Below, in pieces: positions 34,414-42,853 of a stretch of DNA of 64,000 nucleotides. The stretch lies in NCBI GenBank assembly GCA_964521625.1, contig CAZFSM010000003.1, positions 62,001-126,000 on the forward strand, written 5' to 3'. Made by a program: the position numbers and the translations under genes. Positions within the stretch are counted from its first letter, which is position 1. Each line of letters begins with the position of its first letter. Below the pieces are notes generated by a model. That model had not been told where the DNA came from. It did no database searches and saw only the letters and a program-made list of their open reading frames with translations. This DNA is from UBA1444 sp964521625. Lineage in GTDB: Bacteria; Bacillota; Negativicutes; UBA1444.

Positions 34414-35271
34414 TTACTGAACTCCCGTCATCCATTTTCGGATATATTTACTGCTGGAAGCCAAGCCGAGATTGAACAGTAAAATCATCAGAATCAGCAG
34501 TGCGGCTGTCCCATTGGCTTTATCGATTCGGTCCGGCACCAGGCCGATTGCCATCACATACCACATATGCACAGCCAGCGTTTCGCCGCCAGCCGACAAT
34601 GAAAAATCAGGAATCGACCGGGATACTGTTGTGCCGGCGGTAAATATCAAAATAGCCGTTTCGCCGACTGCCCGCCCTGCCGTCAAAGTAATGCCGGTAA
34701 TGATGCCAGGCATGGCCGACGGCAACACCACACGGGAAATTGTCTGCCACTTGGTCGCGCCGAGAGCCAAACTGGCATCGCGATATTCCTTGGGTACTGT
34801 TTTTAAAGCTTCTTCGGTAACTCGGACGATAACCGGCAGGTTCATCAGCGCCAGGGTCATGGCGCCAACTCCCAGGCTAATGCCAAATCCCATGATGTTG
34901 ATGAACACGATCATGCCAAAAAGCCCCAGTACGATCGACGGAACCGACGCCAGACATTCGACGCTTAACCGAATCGTATCAGTCAGGCGACCGCGGCTGC
35001 TGTATTCGGCCAGGTATATCCCGGCGCCGATTGCGATAGGCGCTGCGACTAGCAGTGATAAAAACAAAATGTAGAAAGTATTGAAAAATTGGGCGCCGAC
35101 ACCGCCGCCGGGCGTGATATCACTAGATTGCCCAAAAATAAAATTCCAGCTTAGAACCGGCAGACCTTTGATCAGAATGTAGCCGAGAAAAACTACCAAT
35201 AGGGCGATAATAAAAAAACCGGTCAGCCACAGGCAGGCAGTAACAACCTTATCCCATTGCCTGGAGTTCAC
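34414..35271 (-). CDS. pstA: Phosphate ABC transporter permease PstA
   Basis: A 285-residue inner-membrane permease with six hydrophobic segments. The cytoplasmic EAA loop reads SLALGATKWQTISRVVLPSAMPGI, shown here only as a landmark near residues 165-188; the end reads RKWMTGVQ. The GTG at 35271 overlaps the pstC stop by four bases (GTGA), with GGAGG upstream. PstA and PstC form the channel of the high-affinity phosphate importer. The cognate ATPase gene pstB is not next to it but about 7.6 kb away. Confidence 0.94.
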   Translation of the reverse strand: MNSRQWDKVVTACLWLTGFFIIALLVVFLGYILIKGLPVLSWNFIFGQSSDITPGGGVGAQFFNTFYILFLSLLVAAPIAIGAGIYLAEYSSRGRLTDTIRLSVECLASVPSIVLGLFGMIVFINIMGFGISLGVGAMTLALMNLPVIVRVTEEALKTVPKEYRDASLALGATKWQTISRVVLPSAMPGIITGITLTAGRAVGETAILIFTAGTTVSRSIPDFSLSAGGETLAVHMWYVMAIGLVPDRIDKANGTAALLILMILLFNLGLASSSKYIRKWMTGVQ

Positions 35272-36176
35272 AGCGCCTCCCCCTTTCGGATCAGACTGCG
35301 AATGACCATGATCATCAGCAGAGACATAATCAGCAGCACCAGCGCCATCAAGAACAAAGAGTTGCCATAAGCCGTATTAAACGGCGCATTCCCCATCTCA
35401 ACCACAATCTCGCTCGTCAGCGTTGACGTTGGGCTAAATAGCGAATTAGCCAGTAATGGCGTGTTGCCGATTACCATCTGCACTGCCATCGTTTCTCCTA
35501 TCGCCCGGGCCATAGCCAAAATGACCGCGGTCATAATGCCCGGCATGGCGGTAGGAATCAGGACTCGCCAGATTGTCTGCCAACGGGTCGCCCCGAGGGC
35601 AATCGACGCTTCTTCCAGTGAACTGGGAACCGAACGTAATGCATCCTCGGAAATACTGATCACCGTAGGTAAAATCATAATCCCCAAAATTAATCCTGCT
35701 GCAAAAAGGCCAAAGCCCATCCCCAGTTTCAGATCATCACGCAAAAACGGCACCAGAACCGTCAGGCCCAGATAGCCGTAAACCACGGAAGGAATTGCCA
35801 CATACAAATCGTTGGCCGGTCGCATGATGTCGCGCACTCGCTTAGGCGCAATTTTCGCCATAAATACCGCTCCGGCCAAACCTAGCGGCGCGCCAAAAAC
35901 CACGGCAAGTATCGCAGCATAGACCGAGCCGACGATAAAACTGCCGGCGCCAAATTTATCATCGATCGGATCCCATTTGGTTGACAAGAAAAACTCAACC
36001 GGATTTACTTCGCGAAAAGTTTGCAATCCCTGCTGACCCATAAAGAAAATTATTGACAGTACGATTATCGACATCAGCGCCGCACTGGCAAGAAATAAAT
36101 AACGGATATAGCGGTCATAGACCAGTCTGAGATCGGTGGTCTGCGTTCCTGCTGTGGGGGTCACTACGTTCACCAT
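35268..36176 (-). CDS. pstC: Phosphate ABC transporter permease PstC
   Basis: A 302-residue permease with six hydrophobic segments and the binding-protein-dependent transport motif EASIALGATRWQTIWRVL near residues 187-204. The ATG at 36176 has AGGG immediately before it, which is too close, so a GTG a few codons inside may be the real start. It is separated from pstS by 117 bases containing a long stem-loop, and overlaps pstA by four bases. Confidence 0.93.
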   Translation of the reverse strand: MVNVVTPTAGTQTTDLRLVYDRYIRYLFLASAALMSIIVLSIIFFMGQQGLQTFREVNPVEFFLSTKWDPIDDKFGAGSFIVGSVYAAILAVVFGAPLGLAGAVFMAKIAPKRVRDIMRPANDLYVAIPSVVYGYLGLTVLVPFLRDDLKLGMGFGLFAAGLILGIMILPTVISISEDALRSVPSSLEEASIALGATRWQTIWRVLIPTAMPGIMTAVILAMARAIGETMAVQMVIGNTPLLANSLFSPTSTLTSEIVVEMGNAPFNTAYGNSLFLMALVLLIMSLLMIMVIRSLIRKGEAL

Positions 36177-36213
36177 CCCTGCGGATTTTTTCAGTACCAG
36201 TTTAACTGCAAAG

Positions 36214-36260
36214 GGATGTGCATGCCGGCTCCGTAAACGGCTTATCCGGCGCGCACATCC
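36214..36260 (-). other. Long stem-loop between pstS and pstC
   Basis: GGATGTGC (36214-36221) pairs perfectly with GCACATCC (36253-36260). Inside, GCCGG pairs with CCGGC and CCG with CGG around a TAAA loop. No T-run follows. Such intercistronic stems usually protect the upstream message from 3' decay and so raise the binding protein over the permeases; that role is inference here. Confidence 0.75.
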
Positions 36261-36293
36261 TATGCGATACAGGAGGAGGGGAAGATTCAGCCT

Positions 36294-37163
36294 TTATTTA
36301 GGCATTTTTGTGAGGGGAACAAAGCCACTCTTTTCAGCATAGGATTCCTGAAATTCTTTTCCTGTCACGAAATCGATAAAGGCTTTGGTCGCGCCGCTCG
36401 GTTGTCCTTTGGTGTACATGCGACCGAAAGTCATGATCTTGTATTTACCAGCAGCAACATCAGCCAGCGAGTATTTTACGCCATCAACAGCCAACATCTT
36501 TACCGTGGCGTCCGCATAGGCGGCATCGACATAACCAAATCCGCCGGCAGTACTGGCAATCGCGGCCCGCACCGAACCGTTGGAATCCTGGATAACAGCA
36601 GTGTCAGTGAATTTGTTCGTTTTGAGTACAAGTTCCTGGATGGTGGCACGCGAACCGGAGGACGGCGAACGATGGATCAGGGTGATTTTGAGGTCTTGCC
36701 CGCCGACGTCTTTCCAATTGGTGATTTTTCCGCTCATGATGCCGACGTATTGTTCAGTCGTCAGGTTATCAACGTTGACATCTTTATTCACGACGAATAC
36801 GAAAGGAATACCAACCAGTTTATGTTCAACCAATCCTTTATCGCTAAGTTTTGTATCGAGCGCCACATCGGAATTGCCGATATCAACGGCGCCGCTCGCT
36901 ACTTGGTTCTGACCGGTAAAGGAACCGCCACCTGCAATATTCACTGTGGCTTTGGCATTTTTCTTCTGAAACTCTTCCTGACCAGCTTTCAGCAACGGCA
37001 GCAACGCGGTGGACCCGGACGCTTTTACTGTGCCGGAAATTTCAACTGCCGCGGATTTTGCTGGTTCTTCTTTCTTTGCCGGGGTTCCACCGCCGCAACC
37101 GGTTAATAAAGTCGCCGCCACTACGACAGCCAGACCGAAAGTCATTCCCTTTTTCATGTTCAT
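36294..37163 (-). CDS. pstS: Phosphate-binding lipoprotein PstS
   Basis: A 289-residue solute-binding lipoprotein with signal peptide and lipobox LLTGC (Cys23), then KASGSTALLPLLKAGQEEF, GGGSFTGQNQV and SPSSGSRATIQEL. The two Ser-rich loops match phosphate-contacting loops of PstS. The ATG at 37163 has GGGAGG eleven bases upstream; a second ATG two codons on is possible. Three TTAAC-type repeats at 11-base spacing lie 95-122 bases upstream, suggesting control by the Pho two-component system. Confidence 0.94.
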   Translation of the reverse strand: MNMKKGMTFGLAVVVAATLLTGCGGGTPAKKEEPAKSAAVEISGTVKASGSTALLPLLKAGQEEFQKKNAKATVNIAGGGSFTGQNQVASGAVDIGNSDVALDTKLSDKGLVEHKLVGIPFVFVVNKDVNVDNLTTEQYVGIMSGKITNWKDVGGQDLKITLIHRSPSSGSRATIQELVLKTNKFTDTAVIQDSNGSVRAAIASTAGGFGYVDAAYADATVKMLAVDGVKYSLADVAAGKYKIMTFGRMYTKGQPSGATKAFIDFVTGKEFQESYAEKSGFVPLTKMPK

Positions 37164-37211
37164 CTTAAATTGTTCCTCCCTCGTAATATCTCAAGTTTAG
37201 TTCGTGTTTTT

Positions 37212-37285
37212 ATCATAAGCCAATCGCTAATCGACCCGCAATGGAAAACGGCCTGTTTTAACCCAACGTTAACATTGCCATAACA
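37212..37285 (-). promoter_or_regulatory. pstS promoter with Pho-box-like repeats
   Basis: On the plus strand TTAACC (37258-37263), TTAACA (37269-37274) and ATAACA (37280-37285) repeat every 11 bases, like the TT(A/T/C)ACA PhoP boxes of Bacillus. On the minus strand a TATGAT -10 (37212-37217), with TTGCGG 18 bases before it, gives a weak promoter of the kind that needs an activator. The repeats read in the opposite direction to the gene. Confidence 0.65.
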
Positions 37286-37430
37286 ATATCCATATTCACT
37301 GGCACAAGGCGCCAAGCAAAACAGCAGCGGAACTCCGAGTGAATACTATTTCTTTGACATTTACTCCACAAATAAGAGCAGGAAAATGGTAAAATGAAGT
37401 CGATATCATCGGTGCAGGAGGAATGAAGAA

Positions 37431-37646
37431 ATGTTTGGCACTCTACTTCGCTGGACAATTCTAGCAGCAATCGGCTATGCAGTATACTTGGTTTCTGTTG
37501 TAATCTGGGGTTATCTTTTTCCGTATCTCGCGCCCTTCATCCCAACCCCGTATTCACGTGAGGCCGGTTATGTTTTTTCTGCACTTCTTGTTTGGTTTGG
37601 TGCTCAATCAATCTTTGGCGCCTTCAGTTCCTTGTTTAGAAAATAG
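37431..37646 (+). CDS. Small membrane protein of unknown function
   Basis: A 71-residue product with two predicted membrane segments (about 5-28 and 47-65), separated by a Pro-rich loop (PYLAPFIPTPYSREAG). It begins with an ATG nine bases after a perfect GGAGG and is followed by a strong terminator. These two signals support a real gene although I do not recognise the family. It is divergent from pstS; whether the Pho-box-like repeats between them also act on it is open. Confidence 0.7.
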   Translation: MFGTLLRWTILAAIGYAVYLVSVVIWGYLFPYLAPFIPTPYSREAGYVFSALLVWFGAQSIFGAFSSLFRK

Positions 37647-37689
37647 ATGCGCTGCGAATATCCCTGATTTGACAGCTTTGCTAATCATT

Positions 37690-37712
37690 GCCCCCATTGG
37701 GGGCTTTTTCTT
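37690..37712 (+). terminator. Terminator after the small membrane gene
   Basis: GCCCCC-ATT-GGGGGC (37690-37704) followed by TTTTTCTTTT. It lies 43 bases after the stop and also faces the end of the convergent EAL-domain gene. Confidence 0.88.
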
Positions 37713-37762
37713 TTATTTACCGGGTTTGTTAGCGCCAGATTAAATCCAGGTTAAGCTTTGAA

Positions 37763-39742
37763 TCACTCGACATATTTCCTGCGGTCAAAAACAAAGCCCG
37801 ACCCTTTTTGTTGCTTGGCAACTTTTTTCACTTCGGCCGCCACCTCCGGAATTTCCCAGTAGTTATTAAACTTCTTGTACTGATTGCTGATCCCGGCGAC
37901 CGCAATGGAGGTTATCGGGAAATTTTCAATTTTGCCCCGCCGGTTCTTCACCTGGATACAGCCGCGCAGCAAATCTTCCGCCGAATAGGCATTTTGTATC
38001 TCCCTGTCAAAAATTTCGATAATCGCCCTAGCAATGCGCTCCGCCCGTTCCGGCGCCGTAATGATGATAAAATCATCGCCGCCGATATGACCGACAAAGT
38101 CCTCCCCCTGGCCTTCTCCGGCCAGACTGCGGCTGAGCGCCTCCGCAGTCATCAGCAGCACTTTATCGCCTTTTTCAAACCCATATTTGTCGTTATATGC
38201 CTTGAAATTATTCAAATCAATGTACAATACGGCAAATTTCAAATCCTTAGCCAGCAGCCGGCGCAAGTGCTCTTCAATCACCAGATTCCCCGGCAACCCA
38301 GTTAGCGGATTCGAGTTGTGAGCACAAAGCACCTGCAACTGCGTGATATGGTTCAGCAGGCTCATGATCGAAACCACGCCGACATATTTCCCTTCCTGGA
38401 CCACGACAATCAAATCGTACAAAGTTGATTCATCGCGGCTCATCGCGATTTTTGACACGGCTTCCAGCGGCAGGTCGGCGTTGACGATGAGCGGCGATGC
38501 ATCCATCACCAACTCTACCGGACGCTTATGATACAGCGAAACCCCGTAATAAGAACCGAGGTGGAAATAGAGCCGGTTTTTCATTAACAAACCGACCGGT
38601 TTGTTCCCCTGCAGTACAACAACGCCGCGGACCGAGCTGGCGACAAAACGCGTCTCCACTTGTTCGGTACTCGTTTCCGGCGTGACGATCGGCACATGTT
38701 CTACAATATCACCAATGACCTTGCCCAAGGACGTACCCACATCGCGGGCCTTGCGACCAGCTTCTTTTTTGCGGAACCGCAGGATTGCTTCCATGGCTTC
38801 CTCGGAAACGGATGGCAGCTGACTGGCTGGTCGGGCCAACAAATATCCCTGTGCATAGCCAACGCCGAGCTTCATCACAGTCAACAATTCGTCAATCGTT
38901 TCGACACCTTCGGCAATAATTTTGCTGTTCATTGCCGATGCCAAATTGACCAGTGCTTCGAGGATTGCAATCTTAAATGGATTATTGTGAATGTCCCGCA
39001 CTATCGACATATCAAGTTTGATAAAGTCCGGGTAAAGCTCCGCGATGGCCTGCAAACTGGAATAACCGGCGCCTGCGTCGTCCACGGCGATACAATACCC
39101 CTGCCGACGGTAATGGTGCAAGGCGCGGGTGAAGTTGCCAAAGTCGCTGATTGCTGTCCGTTCGGTAATTTCGAAGGTAATCTGCTCGGGAATCAACCCA
39201 TGATGCAATACGACCTGTTTGGTGCGTCCGTTGCGAAACTCCGGATCATTGATGACTTCCGGCGTGATATTCAAAAACAACTGTTGCCCTGGCAAAAGCA
39301 TCTTGGCATGTTGAATCGAATTATCACGACAAACGTGTTCCAATGCCAGCAGCAACTTATGCCTAGCGGCAGTGGCAAACAACTGGCCCGGCATATGCAG
39401 CGGGCTGTCAGCGGGCCCGCGGGCCAACGCTTCATAGCCCATGATCTGTCCGTCCGCGAGACTGACAATCGGCTGAAATACCGGCTGTATTTTTTTGTCG
39501 CGAATAATTCGCAGCAATTCATCCTGCAAGCTTCGTTCATGAATCAGATCCGCCATCTGATGAGTCAGCAGTTCTTGCGCAACGCTCGCTTTTTCGACCG
39601 GTGTTCCGGCATGGTCGACCGAGTCTTCCGGTGTATCGCGCAGCCTTTTTTCCAGACCGTTGCGTATTTTCTGTTGTTTCTTTTCCACTTCCGCATAAAT
39701 TTTATGCAGTTTCTTAATCAAACGAGCCGGCATATCCGCCAC
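37763..39742 (-). CDS. EAL - CBS pair - GGDEF cyclic-di-GMP protein
   Basis: A 659-residue cytosolic protein in three parts. The N-terminal EAL domain (about 80-330) has EALARGP, NITPE, ITERTA, DDAGAGYS and AEGVET, so the catalytic residues look intact. A pair of CBS domains follows (about 355-475). The C-terminal GGDEF domain (about 490-650) has GGDDF at the active site, an allowed Asp variant. CBS pairs usually bind adenine nucleotides, so phosphodiesterase or cyclase activity may be tuned by energy state. It is alone on the minus strand between the pst genes and divIC. Confidence 0.92.
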   Translation of the reverse strand: MADMPARLIKKLHKIYAEVEKKQQKIRNGLEKRLRDTPEDSVDHAGTPVEKASVAQELLTHQMADLIHERSLQDELLRIIRDKKIQPVFQPIVSLADGQIMGYEALARGPADSPLHMPGQLFATAARHKLLLALEHVCRDNSIQHAKMLLPGQQLFLNITPEVINDPEFRNGRTKQVVLHHGLIPEQITFEITERTAISDFGNFTRALHHYRRQGYCIAVDDAGAGYSSLQAIAELYPDFIKLDMSIVRDIHNNPFKIAILEALVNLASAMNSKIIAEGVETIDELLTVMKLGVGYAQGYLLARPASQLPSVSEEAMEAILRFRKKEAGRKARDVGTSLGKVIGDIVEHVPIVTPETSTEQVETRFVASSVRGVVVLQGNKPVGLLMKNRLYFHLGSYYGVSLYHKRPVELVMDASPLIVNADLPLEAVSKIAMSRDESTLYDLIVVVQEGKYVGVVSIMSLLNHITQLQVLCAHNSNPLTGLPGNLVIEEHLRRLLAKDLKFAVLYIDLNNFKAYNDKYGFEKGDKVLLMTAEALSRSLAGEGQGEDFVGHIGGDDFIIITAPERAERIARAIIEIFDREIQNAYSAEDLLRGCIQVKNRRGKIENFPITSIAVAGISNQYKKFNNYWEIPEVAAEVKKVAKQQKGSGFVFDRRKYVE

Positions 39743-39916
39743 TCCTTCATCGCCTAAGTTCTTTTTTCTCCTTAGTGCAGATTTATCATATTCCTTTATA
39801 AAATCCGATTTGTTATGACCATGTAAAGTTTTTGTTACTTTTGTAAAAAAGAAGGATTTCGCTCGGTTAGCACGAATAATAATTAATATCTATCAATGAA
39901 TTAGGGGTGTTGGGGT

Positions 39917-40192
39917 TTGACAGTCCGCCGCAGGTATCGTGTTCGATGGTTTCGGGTGTTAACGCTACTGGCCGCTGCTTACTTTGTTTATCTGGCGGTC
40001 GGACAGCAGTTCGAACTGTATACCATCCAACGGGAAACCTATAGCCTCAAAAGCCGGATCTCCGAACTGGAGCAATCGAATAAAGCCATGACCGACGAAA
40101 AGAAAATGCTTGCTTCGCCGGCTTATGTCGAGAAAATTGCCCGGGAACAGCTCGGTTTGGTTAAACCCGGTGAAGTTCCCTATATTCCTTGA
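39917..40192 (+). CDS. divIC: Septum formation initiator DivIC/FtsB family
   Basis: A 91-residue division protein with a short basic cytoplasmic tail, one membrane segment (about 11-28), a coiled coil (about 35-65) and a small C-terminal region with YVEKIAREQLGLVKPGE, typical of DivIC/FtsB. The start appears to be TTG at 39917 preceded by AGGGG. It is followed by the yabR-like gene as in Bacillus, but yabP and yabQ are not beside it. Confidence 0.88.
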   Translation: MTVRRRYRVRWFRVLTLLAAAYFVYLAVGQQFELYTIQRETYSLKSRISELEQSNKAMTDEKKMLASPAYVEKIAREQLGLVKPGEVPYIP

Positions 40193-40218
40193 CACTGTTT
40201 CAATCAGAGGGCTATAAT
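40189..40218 (+). promoter_or_regulatory. Sigma-A type promoter at the end of divIC
   Basis: Perfect -35 TTGACA (40189-40194), 18-base spacer, perfect -10 TATAAT (40213-40218). The -35 overlaps the stop codon of divIC. It would drive the S1-domain gene separately from divIC. Confidence 0.8.
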
Positions 40219-40257
40219 GAGCTATATCAATTAATACAAGGGGGATCTGCTGTAAGC

Positions 40258-40692
40258 ATGTCGATTGAAGTCGGCGCGGTAGTTGAAGGAACCGTAACGG
40301 GAATTACCAATTTCGGCGCATTTATTGAACTCCCCGGTGGAAAAGTTGGTTTGGTCCACATTTCTGAAGTAGCAGACGTCTATGTTCGCGATGTCAAAGA
40401 TTTTTTGAAAGAGCGCGACAAGGTCCAGGTCAAAGTACTAACGATTGATGCCAATGGAAAAATTGGCTTGTCAATCAAGCAATTGCAGCCGCCGACCGAA
40501 GTTCGCAAACCACCTGTGTTTGAACCACGTCGTTCGGGCCCCATGGAACCGCGTAGACCCCTCCGTCCGGCTGCGCCTTCATTTGAGGATCGCCTGTCCA
40601 AGTTTTTGAAAGACAGTGACGAACGCCTCACCGACCTGAAAAAAGCCACCGATGGAAAACGGGGCGGACGCGGTAGTCGTCGCTCGGACTAA
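40258..40692 (+). CDS. yabR: S1 RNA-binding domain protein (YabR-like)
   Basis: A 144-residue protein. One S1 domain occupies residues 1-75 (VVEGTVTGITNFGAFIELPG, VGLVHISEVADVYV). A Pro/Arg-rich linker and a basic tail ending GKRGGRGSRRSD follow. It probably binds RNA or ribosomes; the Bacillus YabR function is not settled. The ATG at 40258 is the first that starts the S1 fold; an AAGGGGG lies upstream with long spacing. It has its own strong promoter and terminator. Confidence 0.88.
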   Translation: MSIEVGAVVEGTVTGITNFGAFIELPGGKVGLVHISEVADVYVRDVKDFLKERDKVQVKVLTIDANGKIGLSIKQLQPPTEVRKPPVFEPRRSGPMEPRRPLRPAAPSFEDRLSKFLKDSDERLTDLKKATDGKRGGRGSRRSD

Positions 40693-40707
40693 CGGACTAA
40701 TAATAGC

Positions 40708-40740
40708 GAAGGAGCATTCATGATTGAATGCTCCTTCTTT
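40708..40740 (+). terminator. Terminator after the yabR-like gene
   Basis: GAAGGAGCATTCA (40708-40720) and TGAATGCTCCTTC (40725-40737) form a 13-bp stem with a four-base loop, followed by TTTG. It lies 15 bases after the stop and just before the phoR ribosome site. Confidence 0.78.
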
Positions 40741-40759
40741 GTACGCAAGGAGAATGCTC

Positions 40760-42175
40760 ATGCGCCGTCGGGGAATTCGTAATCAGCTGCTGCTAAATTC
40801 ATTGCTGTTGATCCTGTTACCGTTGATTTCGTTTGCGGGTTACATATTTTGGCATATTTTTCGGGTCAGCCCGGACGACTATCAACATCTGCTGCTGATC
40901 TTAGCCGGCGCGTTTACGGTCACGCTAATTTTGACGGTTCTGCTCAGCATCAATTTATCGCAGAAATTCCTCGAGCCGATCGAATCGATTACTGCCGCCG
41001 CTCGCCGGATCGCTGCCGGTCGCCTGTCGGAACGGGTGCATGTCCACGTCGACAATGAAATTGACGTACTGGCTCTGTCGCTAAATCACCTGGCATCCCG
41101 GCTTGAAGACAAATTAGCCGAAATCTCGACTGAAAAACAGAAGTTACAACTCATTCTCGAATATATGGATAATGCGGTCATGCTATTTGATCAGCATGGC
41201 TGTCTTGTAGAGGCAAACCGTCGCGCCCTGCTTTGGTTCCATCTGACGCCGAATATGATGAAACAACACAACCTGAACGTGCTGGGCAGCAGCCAGATCG
41301 ACATTGCTCTGCGGGAAGCTTTGAACAGTCAACAACCGCAGCAGCAGCTGTTGCGGACGAATTTTCAGGGCTTGCGCAAGGTTTACCAAGTTTCTCTGGT
41401 CGCCCTGCCAATGAAAGAAGCCAGCACTACCGGTGTTCTGGCGCTATTCTACGATATCACAAACCTGCAGTTGATTCAGGAACGACAGGCCGACTTTGTC
41501 GCCAACGCCTCGCATGAACTTTCGACGCCTTTGACAGCGATTCGCGGGTTCGCCGAAACACTGGTTGACGGAGCTGCCGATCATGCCGCAGATAGTCGGC
41601 GTTTTGCCGACATCATTCTGTCGGAATCCACCCGGATGCAACGACTGGTAGAGGACTTGCTGCAACTGGCCAAAATTGATTCGGCTGAATACCGACAGCA
41701 ATTCCAATGTTCACCAGTCCATGCGCAACCGCTTCTGCAAGCCGTGATTCGGGAATTATCGCCGGTCTGGCAGCAAAAACAACTGTCCGTAAGTATTGAT
41801 GTTCCTAAAACGCCGTTATGGACGCTGACTGATCCGGACCGTCTCAAACAGATTCTGGTAAACTTGGTTGATAACGCAATCAAATATACTCCCGATAGCG
41901 GCGCAATTCTGATTAACGCTTGCCGAGACAAAGACTCGATTCAATTCACAGTCAAAGATTCCGGCATCGGTATTCCAACCGAAGATTTGCCGCGAATTTT
42001 CGAGCGCTTCTACAGAATTGACAAAGCCCGCGCACGCTCCATCAGCGGCACGGGCCTTGGGCTCGCCATTGTCAAACAACTGGTGGACGGTTTGGGCGGC
42101 ACGATCGAAGTGGAAAGCAAACCGGATGTGGGTACGACGTTTAAATTTTCCCTGCCAGCCACAGATCAGGGCTGA
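40760..42175 (+). CDS. phoR: PhoR-type sensor histidine kinase
   Basis: A 471-residue membrane kinase with two membrane segments (about 10-32 and 42-65), HAMP (about 68-120), a PAS-like domain (about 128-235) and HisKA with phospho-acceptor His252 in NASHELSTPLTAIRG. The HATPase part has NLVDNAIKYTP, DSGIGIP and GTGLGLAI. The ATG at 40760 has AAGGAGA seven bases upstream; an upstream in-frame ATG lies inside the terminator stem. Facing phoU, pstB and phoB, it is most likely the phosphate-starvation sensor. It is transcribed toward them, not with its response regulator. Confidence 0.9.
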   Translation: MRRRGIRNQLLLNSLLLILLPLISFAGYIFWHIFRVSPDDYQHLLLILAGAFTVTLILTVLLSINLSQKFLEPIESITAAARRIAAGRLSERVHVHVDNEIDVLALSLNHLASRLEDKLAEISTEKQKLQLILEYMDNAVMLFDQHGCLVEANRRALLWFHLTPNMMKQHNLNVLGSSQIDIALREALNSQQPQQQLLRTNFQGLRKVYQVSLVALPMKEASTTGVLALFYDITNLQLIQERQADFVANASHELSTPLTAIRGFAETLVDGAADHAADSRRFADIILSESTRMQRLVEDLLQLAKIDSAEYRQQFQCSPVHAQPLLQAVIRELSPVWQQKQLSVSIDVPKTPLWTLTDPDRLKQILVNLVDNAIKYTPDSGAILINACRDKDSIQFTVKDSGIGIPTEDLPRIFERFYRIDKARARSISGTGLGLAIVKQLVDGLGGTIEVESKPDVGTTFKFSLPATDQG

Positions 42176-42180
42176 CAATT

Positions 42181-42840
42181 TTATTTTTTGCGCAACCGCT
42201 CGCCAGTCGCCAGATAAATCACCCATTCGGCCACATTGGTGGAATGATCGGCAATCCGTTCCAAATAACGAGCTACGAAGATTAACTGGGTTGCCTGGTT
42301 AATCTTTTTTGCATCTTCCAGCATATAGGTCAACAGTTCGCGAAATACCTGATGGTAAAGTTCGTCGACCCGGTCATCGGCCCGGCAGACTTGCTCCGCC
42401 AATTCAATGTCCAGCTTCAGATACGCCTGTAACGAGTCTTTTAACATTTTTTGGGCAATCTCCGCCATTCGCGGAATATCAACCAACGGTTTTATCAGCG
42501 GCTCGTCGCCAATCAACAGAACGATTTTCGCAATATCGAACGCATGGTCACCCATTCGTTCCAGGTCCGTGGTGATCTTGAGACCGGTGCCGAGAATACG
42601 CAAATCGGTGGCAACCGGTTGTTGCCGGGCAATTAGCGAAATACAGCGGTCTTCGATTTCCACCTGCATCCGGTCAATCGTGTCATCACCGTCCATCACA
42701 GTACGGGCCAGGTCTTTATCCCGCTTGGCCAGGGCATCGACGGCATCCTTAATCGCCACCTGAACAATCTCGCCCATGCGGACGAGATCCTGGCGCAACG
42801 ATTCCAAATCCTGATCAAAATTTTGACGAACAACAGTCAT
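42181..42840 (-). CDS. phoU: Phosphate signalling protein PhoU
   Basis: A 219-residue, all-helical protein made of two PhoU three-helix repeats, each with the acidic metal-binding pattern (EIEDRCISLIARQQPVATDLR in the first, VARYLERIADHSTNVAEW in the second). PhoU links the Pst transporter to PhoR and dampens the response when phosphate is plentiful. It follows pstB by 13 bases and ends five bases from the convergent phoR. Confidence 0.95.
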   Translation of the reverse strand: MTVVRQNFDQDLESLRQDLVRMGEIVQVAIKDAVDALAKRDKDLARTVMDGDDTIDRMQVEIEDRCISLIARQQPVATDLRILGTGLKITTDLERMGDHAFDIAKIVLLIGDEPLIKPLVDIPRMAEIAQKMLKDSLQAYLKLDIELAEQVCRADDRVDELYHQVFRELLTYMLEDAKKINQATQLIFVARYLERIADHSTNVAEWVIYLATGERLRKK

Positions 42841-42853
42841 GCGCAGTCTCCTC

